NCBI GenBank assembly: GCA_021324295.1
Contig: JAJPJJ010000097.1
Coordinates: forward strand, 1-36,066
DNA: 36,066 nucleotides
Direction of reading: 5' to 3'
Source: Bacillota bacterium
GTDB taxonomy: Bacteria > Sysuimicrobiota > Sysuimicrobiia > Sysuimicrobiales > Segetimicrobiaceae
The notes under the pieces were generated by a model, which searched no databases, had not been told where the DNA came from, and saw nothing but the letters and a program-made list of their open reading frames with translations. Made by a program: the position numbers and the translations under genes. Within the stretch, counting starts at the first letter, position 1, and each line of letters opens with the position of its first letter. Positions 23,426 through 33,193 of the stretch are shown here, one piece after another.

Positions 23426-24430
23426 CTAGAGCCCCCGCTCCACCATGTAGTTCACGAGATCGGCGATCCGACACGAATAGCCCAACTCGTTGTCGTACCA
23501 GGAGAGGACCTTGACCAGGCCGTCGACGACCATCGTCGAGAGGCCGTCGATCACCCCGCTGCGGGGATCGCCCTTGAAGTCGGAGGAGACAAGCGGCTCC
23601 TCCGTGTAGCCGAGATACCCCCGCAGCTCCTCCTCGGACGCGCGCTTGAACGCGCGGTTGATCTCCTGGGCCGTCGCCGGCCTCTCCAGCGCCACCGTGA
23701 GGTCGACGATCGAGACGGTCGGGGTCGGCACGCGGAGCGCCAAGCCGTTGAGCTTGCCCCGAAGCTCGGGCAGGACCAGGAAGATCGCCCGGGCCGCCCC
23801 GGTAGTCGTCGGGATGATGTTTTGCGCGGCCGCGCGTGCGCGCCGCAGGTCCTTGTGGACGACGTCCAGGATCACCTGGTCGTTGGTATACGAGTGCACC
23901 GTGTTCATGAATCCCGACCGGATGCCAAACGTCCGGCTCAAGACCATCGCCGTCACCGACAGGCAGTTGGTCGTGCACGAGCCGTTGCTCACGATCCGAT
24001 GCGCCGCCGGATCGTAGGCCGTATGGTTGACGCCCATGTTGACCGTGATGTCCTCACCGCTCGCCGGCGCGCTGATCACGACGCGCCGGGCTCCCCCCTG
24101 CAGGTGCGCGGCCGCCTTCTGCGCGTCCGTGAAGCGGCCCGTCGACTCGACGACCAGCTCGACGCCGTGGTCGCGCCACGGGAGCTTCGCCGGGTCCCGC
24201 TCCGAGAGCACCGCGATCCGGCGGCCATCGATCACCAAGCTCCCGTCGCGCGCCTCGACGGTCCCCGGGTACTTGCCGTAGGTGCTGTCGTACGTGAACA
24301 AGTGCGCGTTTGTCTCCACATCGGTCAGGTCGTTGACCGCGGCGATCTCAAGCTGTGGATAGCGCTCCAGGATCGCCCTCGCCACCTGCCGGCCGATCCG
24401 CCCAAACCCGTTGATCCCGATCCGTGCCAT
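23426..24430 (-). CDS. gapA: Glyceraldehyde-3-phosphate dehydrogenase, NAD type
   Basis: The 334-residue protein oxidises glyceraldehyde 3-phosphate with phosphate and NAD. The dinucleotide fold starts [11 protein letters not shown]34 in AVNDLTD favours NAD over NADP. The catalytic Cys152 lies in [11 protein letters not shown] and the His in [10 protein letters not shown]. The closing motif [10 protein letters not shown] is intact. The ATG at 24430 follows GAGGAGGCGG. It is the first gene of the gapA/pgk/tpiA glycolytic set on the minus strand and lies downstream of the DUF1290 gene with a 133-base gap. Confidence 0.96.
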   Translation of the reverse strand: MARIGINGFGRIGRQVARAILERYPQLEIAAVNDLTDVETNAHLFTYDSTYGKYPGTVEARDGSLVIDGRRIAVLSERDPAKLPWRDHGVELVVESTGRFTDAQKAAAHLQGGARRVVISAPASGEDITVNMGVNHTAYDPAAHRIVSNGSCTTNCLSVTAMVLSRTFGIRSGFMNTVHSYTNDQVILDVVHKDLRRARAAAQNIIPTTTGAARAIFLVLPELRGKLNGLALRVPTPTVSIVDLTVALERPATAQEINRAFKRASEEELRGYLGYTEEPLVSSDFKGDPRSGVIDGLSTMVVDGLVKVLSWYDNELGYSCRIADLVNYMVERGL

Positions 24431-24507
24431 CGTCCGCCTCCTCGCCCCGTGATCTGACCCGACCTCCGCGGCGCGACCGCCCCGCCGTCGGCGCCGGGAC
24501 CGCGCCG

Positions 24508-24548
24508 GCCGCCGACCCAGTCGCGCTGCTCCCGCCCCTCGACGCGCC
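24508..24548 (-). repeat. Possible degenerate copy 4 of module B
   Basis: On the minus strand a stretch reading CGTCGAGGGGCG, then GCAGCGCGACTGG and CGGCGGCC resembles module B (CGAGGGGCGCAGCGAGAC...CGGCC) with three inserted bases and several changes. It lies between the DUF1290 gene and gapA. The similarity is weak. Confidence 0.3.
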
Positions 24549-24563
24549 CGGGCCCGCGTCTGG

Positions 24564-24929
24564 CTACGTCTTCCCCGTCTCGGTCGCCCGGCTCCTCCAG
24601 GCGAGGCCGAGGAGGTCCCGGCGGATGAATCCCACGTTGTTGAAGATTCGAATGCTGAACGCGACGACCGCGCCCAGGTAGATGTCGAGCCCCAGCAGAT
24701 CGCCGAGCGCCGTCAGCCCGGCCGCGAACAGCGTGTTCACGACGAACCCCGACAGGAACACCCACAGGTCGAACCGACCCTCACACTGCGCGCGGACGCC
24801 CCCCAGGATCGTGTCGACCGACGCGAGGATCGCGATCGCACTGTATTTGACGTAGCTCAGCGGGACCTGGATGCTCACCAGCAGGCCCAGGGCCACCCCC
24901 ACCAGCAACCCCAGAATCGGCAGCCACAT
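24564..24929 (-). CDS. DUF1290 family small basic protein (Sbp)
   Basis: The 121-residue membrane protein has the DUF1290 pattern: a first helix pair ([22 protein letters not shown]), then [22 protein letters not shown], and [37 protein letters not shown]. The family occurs with DUF881 in Gram-positive and related bacteria and is linked by location with cell division and envelope genes; its biochemical role is unknown. The ATG at 24929 follows AAGGAGGCGG. The DUF881 gene lies just upstream on the same strand, as expected for this pair. Confidence 0.88.
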   Translation of the reverse strand: MWLPILGLLVGVALGLLVSIQVPLSYVKYSAIAILASVDTILGGVRAQCEGRFDLWVFLSGFVVNTLFAAGLTALGDLLGLDIYLGAVVAFSIRIFNNVGFIRRDLLGLAWRSRATETGKT

Positions 24930-25072
24930 CGATTCCGCCTCCTTGGCGTCGGCCGGCGGATTTCCGCCGCCGACGCGGTGGCTGCTGGCGCACCCGCGCG
25001 GCCGGCCCCCGGGCAGCCGCCGCCGCGCAGGCGCACTTGCAGCCATTTTACCCCCGCACGGGGGCGATCCCG

Positions 25073-25846
25073 CTACCGGCGCGTCCCCCCGGGGGCCGGC
25101 CGCGGCGCTCCGCCCTGCCCGGACAACATCGGCCGAGCGTACCGGTGCTCGAAGCCACCCGTATACGCGGGGACGCGGACGTCGCTGCTCGTGACGACGG
25201 CCACCGGAAAGTCGAACGCGCGGAGCTGATCGAGAACGCCCCCCCGCGCCGTCACCGCCGCGCGCAGTGCCTGGGGGTCCCCGATCGCCGCGATCCGGTA
25301 CGGCGGCGCCAGCCGCCGCGTGTTGCACAGGATCGTGGTCCCGACACAGGAGAGGCCGCTCTGCCCCACGAGCCGCTCGTCGTTGACCGCGATCGCCTCC
25401 GCGCCCGCCGCCCACAGCGTGCCGACCACCGCCTGCACATCGGAGTAGTGGATCAGGACGAGGTTGGGATCCTCGCCACCGCGCAGCGGCCGCCGGCTGT
25501 CGGCCATCGTCACGACGATGCCCGGACCGTGCAGGGGCACGAGCCCCGCGCGCGTCCGGGCATCCTCCAGCGACGCGGCGAGCGCTGCCTCGGCCCGGCG
25601 GCCACCGGCGGCACGTTGCTCCTCGGCGGCGATCTCACGGCGGAGGTCTTCGATCCTCTGCCGCAGCGCCGCCTGGCGCCGGTCGGCCATCCGGTAGCGG
25701 TAGGCGATCTCCCCGAGCCGGCCCGACGAGACGTGGAGGCCCCTCTCGATCGAGCGCTCGGTCCGGAACTGGACCGCCAGGACAAACCCGGCGACCACCG
25801 CGACGGCGGTGAGCGCGATCTGCCACGTCCGCGGCGGCATCAGCAT
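25073..25846 (-). CDS. DUF881 family protein
   Basis: The 257-residue protein has one N-terminal membrane helix (WQIALTAVAVVAGFVLAVQF) and a charged coiled coil at about residues 45-95 (ADRRQAALRQRIEDLRREIA). The DUF881 globular domain follows, with GPGIVVTMADSR, LIHYSDVQAVVGTLWAAGAEAIAVNDERL and VGTTILCNTRR. The family is anchored at the membrane and commonly flanks DUF1290 (Sbp); function is not established. It starts at ATG 25846 (a second ATG lies two codons in), ten bases after the kinase stop with no strong Shine-Dalgarno, suggesting coupling to the kinase gene. Confidence 0.9.
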   Translation of the reverse strand: MLMPPRTWQIALTAVAVVAGFVLAVQFRTERSIERGLHVSSGRLGEIAYRYRMADRRQAALRQRIEDLRREIAAEEQRAAGGRRAEAALAASLEDARTRAGLVPLHGPGIVVTMADSRRPLRGGEDPNLVLIHYSDVQAVVGTLWAAGAEAIAVNDERLVGQSGLSCVGTTILCNTRRLAPPYRIAAIGDPQALRAAVTARGGVLDQLRAFDFPVAVVTSSDVRVPAYTGGFEHRYARPMLSGQGGAPRPAPGGTRR

Positions 25847-25856
25847 CGCGGCGGGA

Positions 25857-26849
25857 CTACGCGGCCACGGGCAGGCGCCCGTCTTCGCGGCCGGACGGAG
25901 CGACCCGCAGCACGCCCCACTGGAGGGCCCTCACCCGCGCCAGCGACCGCAGGGGCGTCACGATCTCCACCCGGTGGGAGCCGGGCGCCACGCCGACGAC
26001 CGTCCCCAGGGCCACGAGTTCCCCGCCGCGGCCGGCGAGCCCGACGAGCAGGTGCCGGAGGAGACCCTCGGGGATCTCCGCGAGCATCCGCGCCTGGGGA
26101 ATCCGCCTGCCCGCGTACAGGACCGGGCGGTCGGCCCGGACCGTCCGCAGGTCCAGCACGAAGCGGCGCGCGTCCGCGAAATACTCCGCGAACCGCCGCT
26201 CCCGAAACGCGCGCCGCGCGGCGCGGTCACGCGGCCGGACGCGCGGCGAAGGCGCCAGACGGTGCACGGCGACGCTCCCCGGCAGCCCGGCGAGGATCGG
26301 CTCGACCTCGCCGGCGCGCTGGAGCGCGATCACGTGCCGGGGCTGGATCCGGCGGATCTTGCGTAGCTTGGCGGCCACGGCCGCCGCGCCTTCCACCCAC
26401 CCTGTCGTGTCCACCACGATGATCTGGGCTGACGCAGCCCTGGCCCGGCTCAGCATCCGGGCCGTCCCCTCGACGAGATGGTCGTAGACCGCGGCGGGCG
26501 ACGTATCTCCGACGAAGTAGGCCGCCACGAGCGGGATCTCGCTCATCCGGCGGACCGGGCCGCGGGGCAGACCGAGCCCGACCGTCGCCGGCGGCCCGAG
26601 GTCGGATTGCCCCGTGTCCGCGTCCACCACGGCGGGGCGCAGGCCCGCACGCAGGGCACTGTTCGCCAGGGCGGTCGCGGCGGTCGTCTTGCCGACGTCG
26701 ACGGCCCCCAGCATCACCACGGTCCCCGGGGCATCCAGGACCGCGTCCACCGTCTGTCGCCACCCGGCGTGGTGCCCTCGGCTCGTACCGCCGGTCGCCC
26801 CCTGTCCGTCGCCGCGTGCGCGTCCCGCGGGCTGCGGCGGCTCCTGCAT
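25857..26849 (-). CDS. Clp1/Grc3-family polynucleotide 5'-hydroxyl kinase
   Basis: The 330-residue protein has the Clp1_P nucleotide-binding domain: Walker A GAVDVGKTT (residues 48-56), then VVDADTGQSDLGPPATVGLG. The DxDxGQ(S/P)D signature is diagnostic of the Clp1/Grc3/archaeal Pnk family, which phosphorylates RNA or DNA 5'-hydroxyl ends with ATP. The C-terminal part (GGELVALGTVVGVAP...ALQWGVLRV) matches the beta domain of archaeal Pnk. The family is rare in bacteria, mainly thermophiles and deep lineages. The ATG at 26849 has a GGAG site three bases upstream. The gene continues into DUF881 and DUF1290 on the same strand and is preceded by repeat modules A and B. Confidence 0.85.
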   Translation of the reverse strand: MQEPPQPAGRARGDGQGATGGTSRGHHAGWRQTVDAVLDAPGTVVMLGAVDVGKTTAATALANSALRAGLRPAVVDADTGQSDLGPPATVGLGLPRGPVRRMSEIPLVAAYFVGDTSPAAVYDHLVEGTARMLSRARAASAQIIVVDTTGWVEGAAAVAAKLRKIRRIQPRHVIALQRAGEVEPILAGLPGSVAVHRLAPSPRVRPRDRAARRAFRERRFAEYFADARRFVLDLRTVRADRPVLYAGRRIPQARMLAEIPEGLLRHLLVGLAGRGGELVALGTVVGVAPGSHRVEIVTPLRSLARVRALQWGVLRVAPSGREDGRLPVAA

Positions 26850-26859
26850 GCTCTCCGGG

Positions 26860-26894
26860 GTCTGACGAGGGGCGCAGCGAGACGAACCGGCCGC
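26860..26894 (+). repeat. Dispersed intergenic module B, copy 2
   Basis: Thirty-five bases, GTCTGACGAGGGGCGCAGCG to CGGCCGC, match copy 1 at 30 of 35 positions. The left-hand weaker similarity runs into the start codon region of the kinase gene, so the module covers its 5' untranslated region. Confidence 0.6.
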
Positions 26895-26905
26895 CGGGGT
26901 GCGCC

Positions 26906-26999
26906 GCGCGTCCGGTCGAGGCACGGCGTCCCACCCCAACGCATCGCGGGAGCACGGCGATTCGTTGGGGCCCCGGGAGGGCGCGCACGGCCGGCCCCC
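26906..26999 (-). repeat. Intergenic hairpin module A, copy 2 (inverted)
   Basis: Ninety-four bases match copy 1 (23285-23379) in reverse orientation with three substitutions and one indel. Here the stem is better: CCCCAACGAATCGC pairs with GCGATGCGTTGGGG with one mismatch around the same CGTGCTCCC loop. The module lies in the spacer between atpD and the polynucleotide kinase gene. Confidence 0.7.
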
Positions 27000-27031
27000 G
27001 TCTCCCCTCCTCGACGGTGCGCGACGCGGCA

Positions 27032-27682
27032 CTAGCGCGCCGACGCCCGCGCTTCCTTGCCCTCCAGCTTCTTCTTGATCCGCTTGAGCCGGAACACGTC
27101 CTCGCGCGCGCGCTGTTCCAGCACGTCGCGGATATACCGGATCTCGCCACGGATGCGCGGGATCACGACCTGCTCGAGCGCGTTCACGCGGCGCGTCGTC
27201 TTCTTGATCTCCTCCCCGATCTTCCGCAGGGTGATTTCGGTGCTGGCCACGTCCAGCAGGGCCGCGACGACGTCCTCGAAGTGCTCGGCGCTCTCGACCG
27301 TCCGCGCCGTCACCGCGACTGGGTCGTGGCCCCGCGCCAGGATGCTGCGCCGCACCTCGTCCGTGGTGATCGTGGGGATCCGCGTGCCCCAGACGTTCTT
27401 CGTCTCGATGCCGACCGCGAGGCGACGCGGGTCCGCGAGGGCTGCCGCCTCGAGCACCTCCCGCCCCTCGACCGCCTTGGCCAGGCTGAGGAGCGTGTAC
27501 GACTCTTCGGCCGACCGGGTCAGCCGCTCGCGCGCGGCCAGGGCCCGCCGTACGATGTTGAAGAAGTCGGCGACCAGCGCGTCGCGCTTGCGCCGGAGCA
27601 GGTCCACGCCCTGCTGCGCCAGCTTGACCTGGTTCTGGCGCTGCAGGAGATTCATGCGGGTCGGACTGATCGGCTCAGCCAT
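27032..27682 (-). CDS. atpD: V/A-type ATPase subunit D (central stalk)
   Basis: The 216-residue protein is the long alpha-helical rotor shaft. It begins ISPTRMNLLQRQNQVKLAQQG, a family hallmark, and ends in a second long helix (LEQVVIPRIRGEIRYIRDVL) with a basic tail. It couples hydrolysis or synthesis in A3B3 to rotation of the membrane ring. ATG 27682 follows GGGAGCG. As the last gene of the operon it stands 113 bases after atpB, with a GC-rich hairpin in that spacer, which may adjust its dosage. Confidence 0.95.
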   Translation of the reverse strand: MAEPISPTRMNLLQRQNQVKLAQQGVDLLRRKRDALVADFFNIVRRALAARERLTRSAEESYTLLSLAKAVEGREVLEAAALADPRRLAVGIETKNVWGTRIPTITTDEVRRSILARGHDPVAVTARTVESAEHFEDVVAALLDVASTEITLRKIGEEIKKTTRRVNALEQVVIPRIRGEIRYIRDVLEQRAREDVFRLKRIKKKLEGKEARASAR

Positions 27683-27795
27683 GCGCTCGCTCCCGATCCC
27701 TGCCTACGCGATTCTCCTCCACCGCAGGCCCGGCGAGCGGGGCCCCCCGGGGCCCGCGCCCCGCCCGGTACGGCGTCGGCCGACGGGCCGCCCCG

Positions 27796-29223
27796 CTACG
27801 CCGGCGCCTCGCCGGGCCGGTACATCCGCTCCATCTGGTCGCCGAAGTAGTACTTCTCCACGTGGTCGCGACTGATCCGGGTGAGCGTCGCCTTCGGGAA
27901 CATCGAGAGGAGCTTCCAGCCCAGCGTGAGCGACTCCTCGATCGACCGGTCGGCCTGTCCCTGGTTGATGAACTCCTTCTCGAACACATCGGCGAACCGG
28001 AGGTACAGCCGGTCGTTCTCCGTGAGCGCCTCCTCGCCGATGATCGCGACGAGCCGCCGAAGATCCAGGCCCTGCGCGTAGGCCGCGTAGAGCTGGTCCG
28101 CCACCTGCCGGTGATCCTCGCGCGTCCGGCCCTTGCCGATGCCGTTGTTCATCAGGCGCGAGAGGCTCGGCAGCGGGTTGATCGGCGGGTACACCCCCTG
28201 CCGGTGGAGCGCCCGGCTCAGCACGAGCTGCCCCTCGGTGATGTACCCGGTCAGGTCCGCGATGGGGTGCGTGATGTCGTCGTCCGGCATCGTGAGGATC
28301 GGGAACTGCGTGATCGTCCCCCTCTTCCCTTTGATGCGGCCCGCGCGCTCGTAGATGCTGGCGAGGTCGGTGTACATGTACCCGGGATAGCCGCGGCGGC
28401 CCGGGATCTCCTCGCGCGCCGCGCCGATCTCGCGCAGGGCCTCGCAGTAGTTGGTCATATCGGTGAGGATGACGAGCACCTGCGTGTCGAGCTCGTACGC
28501 GAGGTACTCGGCGACGGTGAGCGCCGCCCGCGGCGTCATCAGGCGCTCGATCGTGGGGTCGTCGGCCAAATTCATGAACACCACGCTGCGCGCGAGGGCG
28601 CCGGTCGACTCGAACTCGTGGATGAAGAACGCGGCTTCGCGCGCCGTGATCCCCATCGCGCCGAACACGACGGAGAACTGCTCGGCCTCGCCCAGGACCT
28701 TGGCCTGCCGGGCGATCTGGGCCGCGATCTCGTTGGCCGGGAGCCCGGCGCCGGAGAAGATGGGCAGCTTCTGCCCCCGCACGAGCGTGTTCATCACGTC
28801 GATCGTGGAGATCCCGGTCTGGATGAACTCGGCGGGCTTCTCGCGCGCGACCGGGTTGATCGGGGCGCCGATAATCGGCAGCCGCTTCTCCGGGATGATC
28901 GGCGGCAGCCCGTCGATCGGCTCGCCGAGGCCGTTGAAGCGCCGGCCGATCATGTCCCGGCTCACGCCGATCCGGGCGACATCCTCGCGCAGGCTGATCG
29001 ACGTCCGGGCGAGGTCCATCCCGCGGGTCTCCTCGAACACCTGGATCACCGCGTTGCGGTCCGAGACCTCGATGACCTGGCCTCCCCGCACGCTGCCGTC
29101 CTGCACGTGGATCTCCACGATCGCGCCGTACGAGAGATCGCGCGCCCCCTCCACGAAGAGAAGCGGGCCGGAGATGTAGTTGATGCTGGTGTAGCGCTTG
29201 GTCGCCAGGTTCATCGCGCTCAT
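27796..29223 (-). CDS. atpB: V/A-type ATPase subunit B
   Basis: The 475-residue regulatory/non-catalytic head subunit has the nucleotide-binding fold of its family without a working P-loop: the position reads [13 protein letters not shown]. Other signatures are [31 protein letters not shown] (here VILTDMTNY), and [21 protein letters not shown]. It alternates with subunit A in the head. ATG 29223 is used; a second ATG three codons later is equally placed. It lies 102 bases after atpA. Sequence and length are normal. Confidence 0.96.
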   Translation of the reverse strand: MSAMNLATKRYTSINYISGPLLFVEGARDLSYGAIVEIHVQDGSVRGGQVIEVSDRNAVIQVFEETRGMDLARTSISLREDVARIGVSRDMIGRRFNGLGEPIDGLPPIIPEKRLPIIGAPINPVAREKPAEFIQTGISTIDVMNTLVRGQKLPIFSGAGLPANEIAAQIARQAKVLGEAEQFSVVFGAMGITAREAAFFIHEFESTGALARSVVFMNLADDPTIERLMTPRAALTVAEYLAYELDTQVLVILTDMTNYCEALREIGAAREEIPGRRGYPGYMYTDLASIYERAGRIKGKRGTITQFPILTMPDDDITHPIADLTGYITEGQLVLSRALHRQGVYPPINPLPSLSRLMNNGIGKGRTREDHRQVADQLYAAYAQGLDLRRLVAIIGEEALTENDRLYLRFADVFEKEFINQGQADRSIEESLTLGWKLLSMFPKATLTRISRDHVEKYYFGDQMERMYRPGEAPA

Positions 29224-29325
29224 CGCCGCGACACCCCCGTCTGGCCCACCCCGCGCCTTCGCCCCGTCTCGGCGAAGGCGTGGGGGCCCCGGGCCTTCCT
29301 CCGGGCCGGTTTCCGGGACATGATC

Positions 29326-31143
29326 CTAGACACCTCCCTGCTCGCCGCCGCGCTGCACCGGCGCCGACGGCGAGGGGGAGGCCGCCGCGCCGCCGCCCGC
29401 CGGCACCGCGCCGAACGCCTCGGGGAGGGAGGCCAGGAACCGCTCCGCGTGAGCCCGGAACTGGTCGTTCGGGATCTCCTTGAACCGGGCGATCTGCTCG
29501 TTCTGCGGCAGGTTGAGGATCTCGTCGATCGGCTTCCCGCGCTCCAGCGCCGCGGTGGCCTCCTCGTAGAAGGCCCGGATGCCGCGGATCATCCAGTAGG
29601 CCTTCTCCAGGCTGCACGACGCGTCGACCGCGCTGAACGCGCTCTGCTGCAGGAAGTATTCGCGGATCATCTTGCCGGCCTCGATCACCATCCGCTCCTG
29701 GTCCTGGAGCGCATCCGGCCCGACGAGCTGGACCACCTCCTGCAGCCCCGCCTCGCGCGCGAGGATCGCGCTCAGCCAGGCGCGCTGGTCGGCGAAGTCC
29801 TCGGCGACGTTCTTCGCGTACCAGGGGGTGAGCAGGCCCTCATAGAGGCTGTAGGACCGGTTCCAGTTGATCGCGGGGAAGTGCCGGCGGTAGGCCAGCT
29901 GCGCGTCGAGCGACCAGAACGTGCCCACGATCCTGAGCGTGCTTTGCGTCACCGGCTCTGAGAGGTCGCCGCCCGGCGGCGACACCGCGCCCACGACCGT
30001 CACGGCGCCGACCCGCTCGTCCTTCCCGAGGACGACCGCGCGGCCGGCCCGCTCGTAGAACGCGGACAGGCGGCTGGCGAGGTACGGCGGGTAGCCCTCC
30101 TCCGCCGGCATCTCCTCCAGCCGCGAGGAGATCTCCCGCAGCGCCTCGGCCCACCGGCTCGTGCTGTCGGCCATGAGCGCGACCCGGTAGCCCATGTCCC
30201 GGAAGTACTCGGCCATCGTGATGCCCGTGTAGATGCTCGCCTCGCGCGCCGCGACCGGCATGTTGGAGGTGTTGGCGACGAGGATCGTGCGCTCCATCAA
30301 GGGGCGGCCGCTCCGCGGATCCTCCAGCTCGGGGAACTCGGTGAGCACGTCCGTCATCTCGTTCCCGCGCTCGCCGCAGCCCACGTAGACGATGATGTCC
30401 GCGTTCGACCACTTGGAGAGCGTCTGTTGCACCACGGTCTTGCCGCTCCCGAACGGCCCCGGCACCGCCGCGGTCCCGCCCATCGCCACCGGAAAGAGGA
30501 CGTCCAGGATCCGCTGGCCCGTGACAAACAGCTCCGTGGGATCCAGCTTGCGCGCGGTCGGGCGCGGCACCCGCACCGGCCACGTCTGCATCATCCTGAG
30601 CTCGGCCCCGTTCTCGAGGCGCGCGACGACGTCGCTCACGGTGAACTCCCCCTGGCGGATCTCCGCGACCCTGCTGGGGGCTGCGTCGGGCGGCACCATG
30701 ACCCGGTGGGCATACGAGTACTCCTGCACCTCCCCGATCACGTCCCCGGGCCCGACCCGGTCCCCGACGCCGACCCGCGGGACGAACTGCCACTTCCGCG
30801 CCCGGTCCAGCGGCGTCACGACCGCCCCCCGGGCCACGAAGTCCCCCTGCATCTCCCGGATCTTGTCGAGCGGCCGCTGGATGCCATCGTAGATGCTGCT
30901 CAGCATGCCGGGCCCGAGCTCGAGCTGCAGCGGCGCATCGGTGGACTCGACCGGCTCGCCGACGTACAGCCCGGACGTGTCCTCGTACACCTGGACGAAC
31001 GCGGTATCGCCATCGAGGCGAATGATCTCGCCGATCAGTTTCTCCTTGCCGACGCGCACGATGTCGTACATGCGTGCACCGGCCAGGCCCTTGGCGATGA
31101 CCGCCGGGCCGGAGATTCGTGTGATCTCGCCTGTGGCTGGCAT
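29326..31143 (-). CDS. atpA: V/A-type ATPase catalytic subunit A
   Basis: The 605-residue catalytic subunit has Walker A GPFGSGKT at residues 229-236, the catalytic-Glu region [11 protein letters not shown], the long non-homologous insert of A subunits (about 110-190) and the [16 protein letters not shown] segment. It binds and hydrolyses or makes ATP at the A/B interface. The C terminus carries an unusual flexible Gly/Ala/Ser/Pro tail. ATG 31143 is chosen for its strong GGGGAGG site; 23 upstream in-frame residues are rejected. It is downstream of atpF by 65 bases. Confidence 0.96.
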   Translation of the reverse strand: MPATGEITRISGPAVIAKGLAGARMYDIVRVGKEKLIGEIIRLDGDTAFVQVYEDTSGLYVGEPVESTDAPLQLELGPGMLSSIYDGIQRPLDKIREMQGDFVARGAVVTPLDRARKWQFVPRVGVGDRVGPGDVIGEVQEYSYAHRVMVPPDAAPSRVAEIRQGEFTVSDVVARLENGAELRMMQTWPVRVPRPTARKLDPTELFVTGQRILDVLFPVAMGGTAAVPGPFGSGKTVVQQTLSKWSNADIIVYVGCGERGNEMTDVLTEFPELEDPRSGRPLMERTILVANTSNMPVAAREASIYTGITMAEYFRDMGYRVALMADSTSRWAEALREISSRLEEMPAEEGYPPYLASRLSAFYERAGRAVVLGKDERVGAVTVVGAVSPPGGDLSEPVTQSTLRIVGTFWSLDAQLAYRRHFPAINWNRSYSLYEGLLTPWYAKNVAEDFADQRAWLSAILAREAGLQEVVQLVGPDALQDQERMVIEAGKMIREYFLQQSAFSAVDASCSLEKAYWMIRGIRAFYEEATAALERGKPIDEILNLPQNEQIARFKEIPNDQFRAHAERFLASLPEAFGAVPAGGGAAASPSPSAPVQRGGEQGGV

Positions 31144-31208
31144 CCCACCGTCCTCCCCTGGATCCTCCTCCGCTGCCTGCCGGGCGCCGGCCGCGGCGCC
31201 CGCCTGCC

Positions 31209-31526
31209 TCACTTGAGCTTCACGGAGAACCCGATGTGCTCCCGCACGAGCCGCTGGATGTACGCCTCGCCGCTCTCCAGCTTCGCGCGCGCGGGCGGCA
31301 GCGGGACGATCAGCGGCAGATCTCGTCCCCGCAGCAGGCGGGCGCGGGCATCGTCGGTCCCCACGAGCAAGTCTTCATTCACGGCGAGCAGGCCGTACCC
31401 TGCCGCCGTGAACTCGCGAATCCCCTCCAGCGCCTCCTGCGGGGTGCGGGCCTCGCGGACCTCCACGCCGGCGAGGCGGAACCCGGTCGCGGTCTCGCCG
31501 TCCGTGATCACGGCGACCTTATACAA
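31209..31526 (-). CDS. atpF: V/A-type ATPase subunit F
   Basis: The 105-residue protein has the Rossmann-like subunit F fold: [23 protein letters not shown], then [12 protein letters not shown] and LPLIVPLPP, and a C-terminal helix. Subunit F binds subunit D in the central stalk and modulates activity. The start is TTG 31526, overlapping the atpC stop by eight bases with AGGAG seven bases upstream. No ATG or GTG gives the full first strand. Confidence 0.9.
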   Translation of the reverse strand: MYKVAVITDGETATGFRLAGVEVREARTPQEALEGIREFTAAGYGLLAVNEDLLVGTDDARARLLRGRDLPLIVPLPPARAKLESGEAYIQRLVREHIGFSVKLK

Positions 31527-32547
31527 CGACGATCTCCTGGCGCGCGCCGTCCGCGGGGATCCCGAGCTGCTTCGCGTGCGCGACGACGCGGAGGTTGCTG
31601 ACCTCGGCCGCCTTCCGGGTGAGGTACCCGATGACCACGTCGAGGGACAGCGGGTCCCCGAAGAACATCTGCGCAGCCAGCTTCTGAAACGCGCGGTCGA
31701 TCGCCCGCTCCATCTCCAGCAGGCTCTCCTGTCCGGTCAGCTCCGCGCCGAGAGGGCGCATCGCGCCGATCTCGGCCGCGCTCGACTGCGGATCGGCGAG
31801 CGTGGCGAACTGGTCGCGGGAGAAGACGTAGCCGCCAGGGATGAAGAATCGCTCCCGTTCTTCGCGGCTGAGCTCGCGGATGCGGCGAAGCTTGAGCGCC
31901 GTCTTGGCGTTCGTGGCGGTGATCTCGTTCTGCAAGAACCGGCGCAGCGCGGTCTCGCTGTGGCCTTCCCCGTCCGCGATCCCGAGGCCGTACCGCACAT
32001 ACGCGCGGTCGAGGGCGACCTCGATGTCCACGAGGGTCCCGCTCCGCTGCGCGGCCTCCACGCCCTGGCGGAGCGGGAACCCCAGCGGGTGCATCCACGT
32101 CACCAGCGTATCGGCGATCGCCCGCAGGTCCGGCTGCTGCAGGAGCTCGCGCAGCCGCACCTCGCTCAGCAGCCCTCCCGGGTAGAGCGTCGCCAGGATC
32201 TCGTCGTTCGACTTGCCGGTGTGGCGGCCCCGGACGATCGCCCGAATGTTCTGCAGATCGTAGCGGAGCAACACGACCTCGATCAGCCGGCGGGGCTCGC
32301 CGTCGGCAAAGCTGAGGATCCGCCGCGTCGTATGGTAGAAGTTCTGCGCGAGCGCCTCGTCCACGGCCCGCACACCGGCGAACCGGCTGAGCGCCTCCTG
32401 CAGTTCCGGGTTGTAAGGCGTGTCGCCGAGCGCCTGGATGAACGCGTCCACGTCCGGGAGATGCAGCAGTTCCTCCAGACGGGACGCCGGAAGCAGCTGG
32501 GACTTCATCACCTTGATGCGGGCGTTGATGTACGGAAAATCACCCAT
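31519..32547 (-). CDS. atpC: V/A-type ATPase subunit C (d-type, rotor-ring cap)
   Basis: The 342-residue all-helical protein matches the V/A-ATPase C (AC39/d) family, with repeated PYINARIKVMKSQLLP-type helices. Recognisable pieces are YNPELQEALSRF, LLRYDLQNIRAIVRGRHTGK, FLQNEITATNAKTALKLRRI, and GDPLSLDVVIGYLTRKAAEVSNLRVV, here split over the last helices. It sits between the central stalk and the c-ring. It ends TAA inside the atpF start. The start is ATG 32547, 36 bases after atpE. Confidence 0.92.
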   Translation of the reverse strand: MGDFPYINARIKVMKSQLLPASRLEELLHLPDVDAFIQALGDTPYNPELQEALSRFAGVRAVDEALAQNFYHTTRRILSFADGEPRRLIEVVLLRYDLQNIRAIVRGRHTGKSNDEILATLYPGGLLSEVRLRELLQQPDLRAIADTLVTWMHPLGFPLRQGVEAAQRSGTLVDIEVALDRAYVRYGLGIADGEGHSETALRRFLQNEITATNAKTALKLRRIRELSREERERFFIPGGYVFSRDQFATLADPQSSAAEIGAMRPLGAELTGQESLLEMERAIDRAFQKLAAQMFFGDPLSLDVVIGYLTRKAAEVSNLRVVAHAKQLGIPADGARQEIVVV

Positions 32548-32583
32548 CGATCCGAGCCCGTCCCCGCCCGGGCGGGACGCCCT

Positions 32584-33171
32584 TCAGGAGCCCCACAGGA
32601 TCTCCGCCACCCGGGCCACCATCTCGCGCCGCGCCCGCGCGAGCCGGCCGGCGACCGTGTTCTCGACGACCGCCCGCCCGTCCGGGCTGACCAGCCGCAC
32701 GCCGTCGGCAAGCTGCGGCGTCTCGTGAACCTCGGCCTGGAGCCCCAGCTCCAGGCAGGCCTCCCGGACGGCCAGCGCGTCCTGCGGCGAGACCTCCACG
32801 GTGGTGCGCTCGCCCGCGGGTAGATCCGCGGTGGCTTCGCGCAGCAGGCTCCGGAGCGTCGCCCGCCGGCGGCCCGGGTCCCGCAGGACCGAGCGGAGGG
32901 CCTCCTCCGCCTCCTCGAACACGCCGCGGATCGCCTCGTCCTTGGCGGAGAGCAGCAGCGCCGAGGCGCGAAGCTGCGCGGTGCTGGTCGCCCGCGCGCG
33001 GGCCTGGGCGCGCTCGTGCTCCACGCGGGCCCGGGCGGCCGCGAGGATCTCCTCCGCCTCCCGGCGGGCCTGCCCGACGATCTCTTCGGCCCGCGCCCGC
33101 GCCTCGGCCAGGATGCGCTCGCTCTCGGCCCGCGCCTCCTTCTCCAGCATCTCGAGCAGCTCGGATCCCAT
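32584..33171 (-). CDS. atpE: V/A-type ATPase subunit E (peripheral stalk)
   Basis: The 195-residue protein has a long N-terminal coiled coil (ESERILAEARARAEEIVGQA) and a globular C-terminal domain that caps the stator and contacts subunit B. The C-terminal VSPDGRAVVENTVAGRLARA segment is typical. It pairs with subunit H(G) to form the peripheral stalk. ATG 33171 follows GGTGGAG. It lies 22 bases after the proteolipid gene. Confidence 0.92.
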   Translation of the reverse strand: MGSELLEMLEKEARAESERILAEARARAEEIVGQARREAEEILAAARARVEHERAQARARATSTAQLRASALLLSAKDEAIRGVFEEAEEALRSVLRDPGRRRATLRSLLREATADLPAGERTTVEVSPQDALAVREACLELGLQAEVHETPQLADGVRLVSPDGRAVVENTVAGRLARARREMVARVAEILWGS

Positions 33172-33193
33172 GCGGCAGCCGCTCCACCCGCAG

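Noticed and set aside
27736-27766. GC-rich hairpin between atpB and atpD as a terminator
   Set aside because: No U tract and atpD must be transcribed; several alternative pairings exist, so it is only mentioned under atpD.
27862-32823. Long plus-strand open frames opposite the ATPase genes
   Set aside because: They are shadows of conserved atp genes caused by GC-rich third positions; no ribosome sites or motifs.
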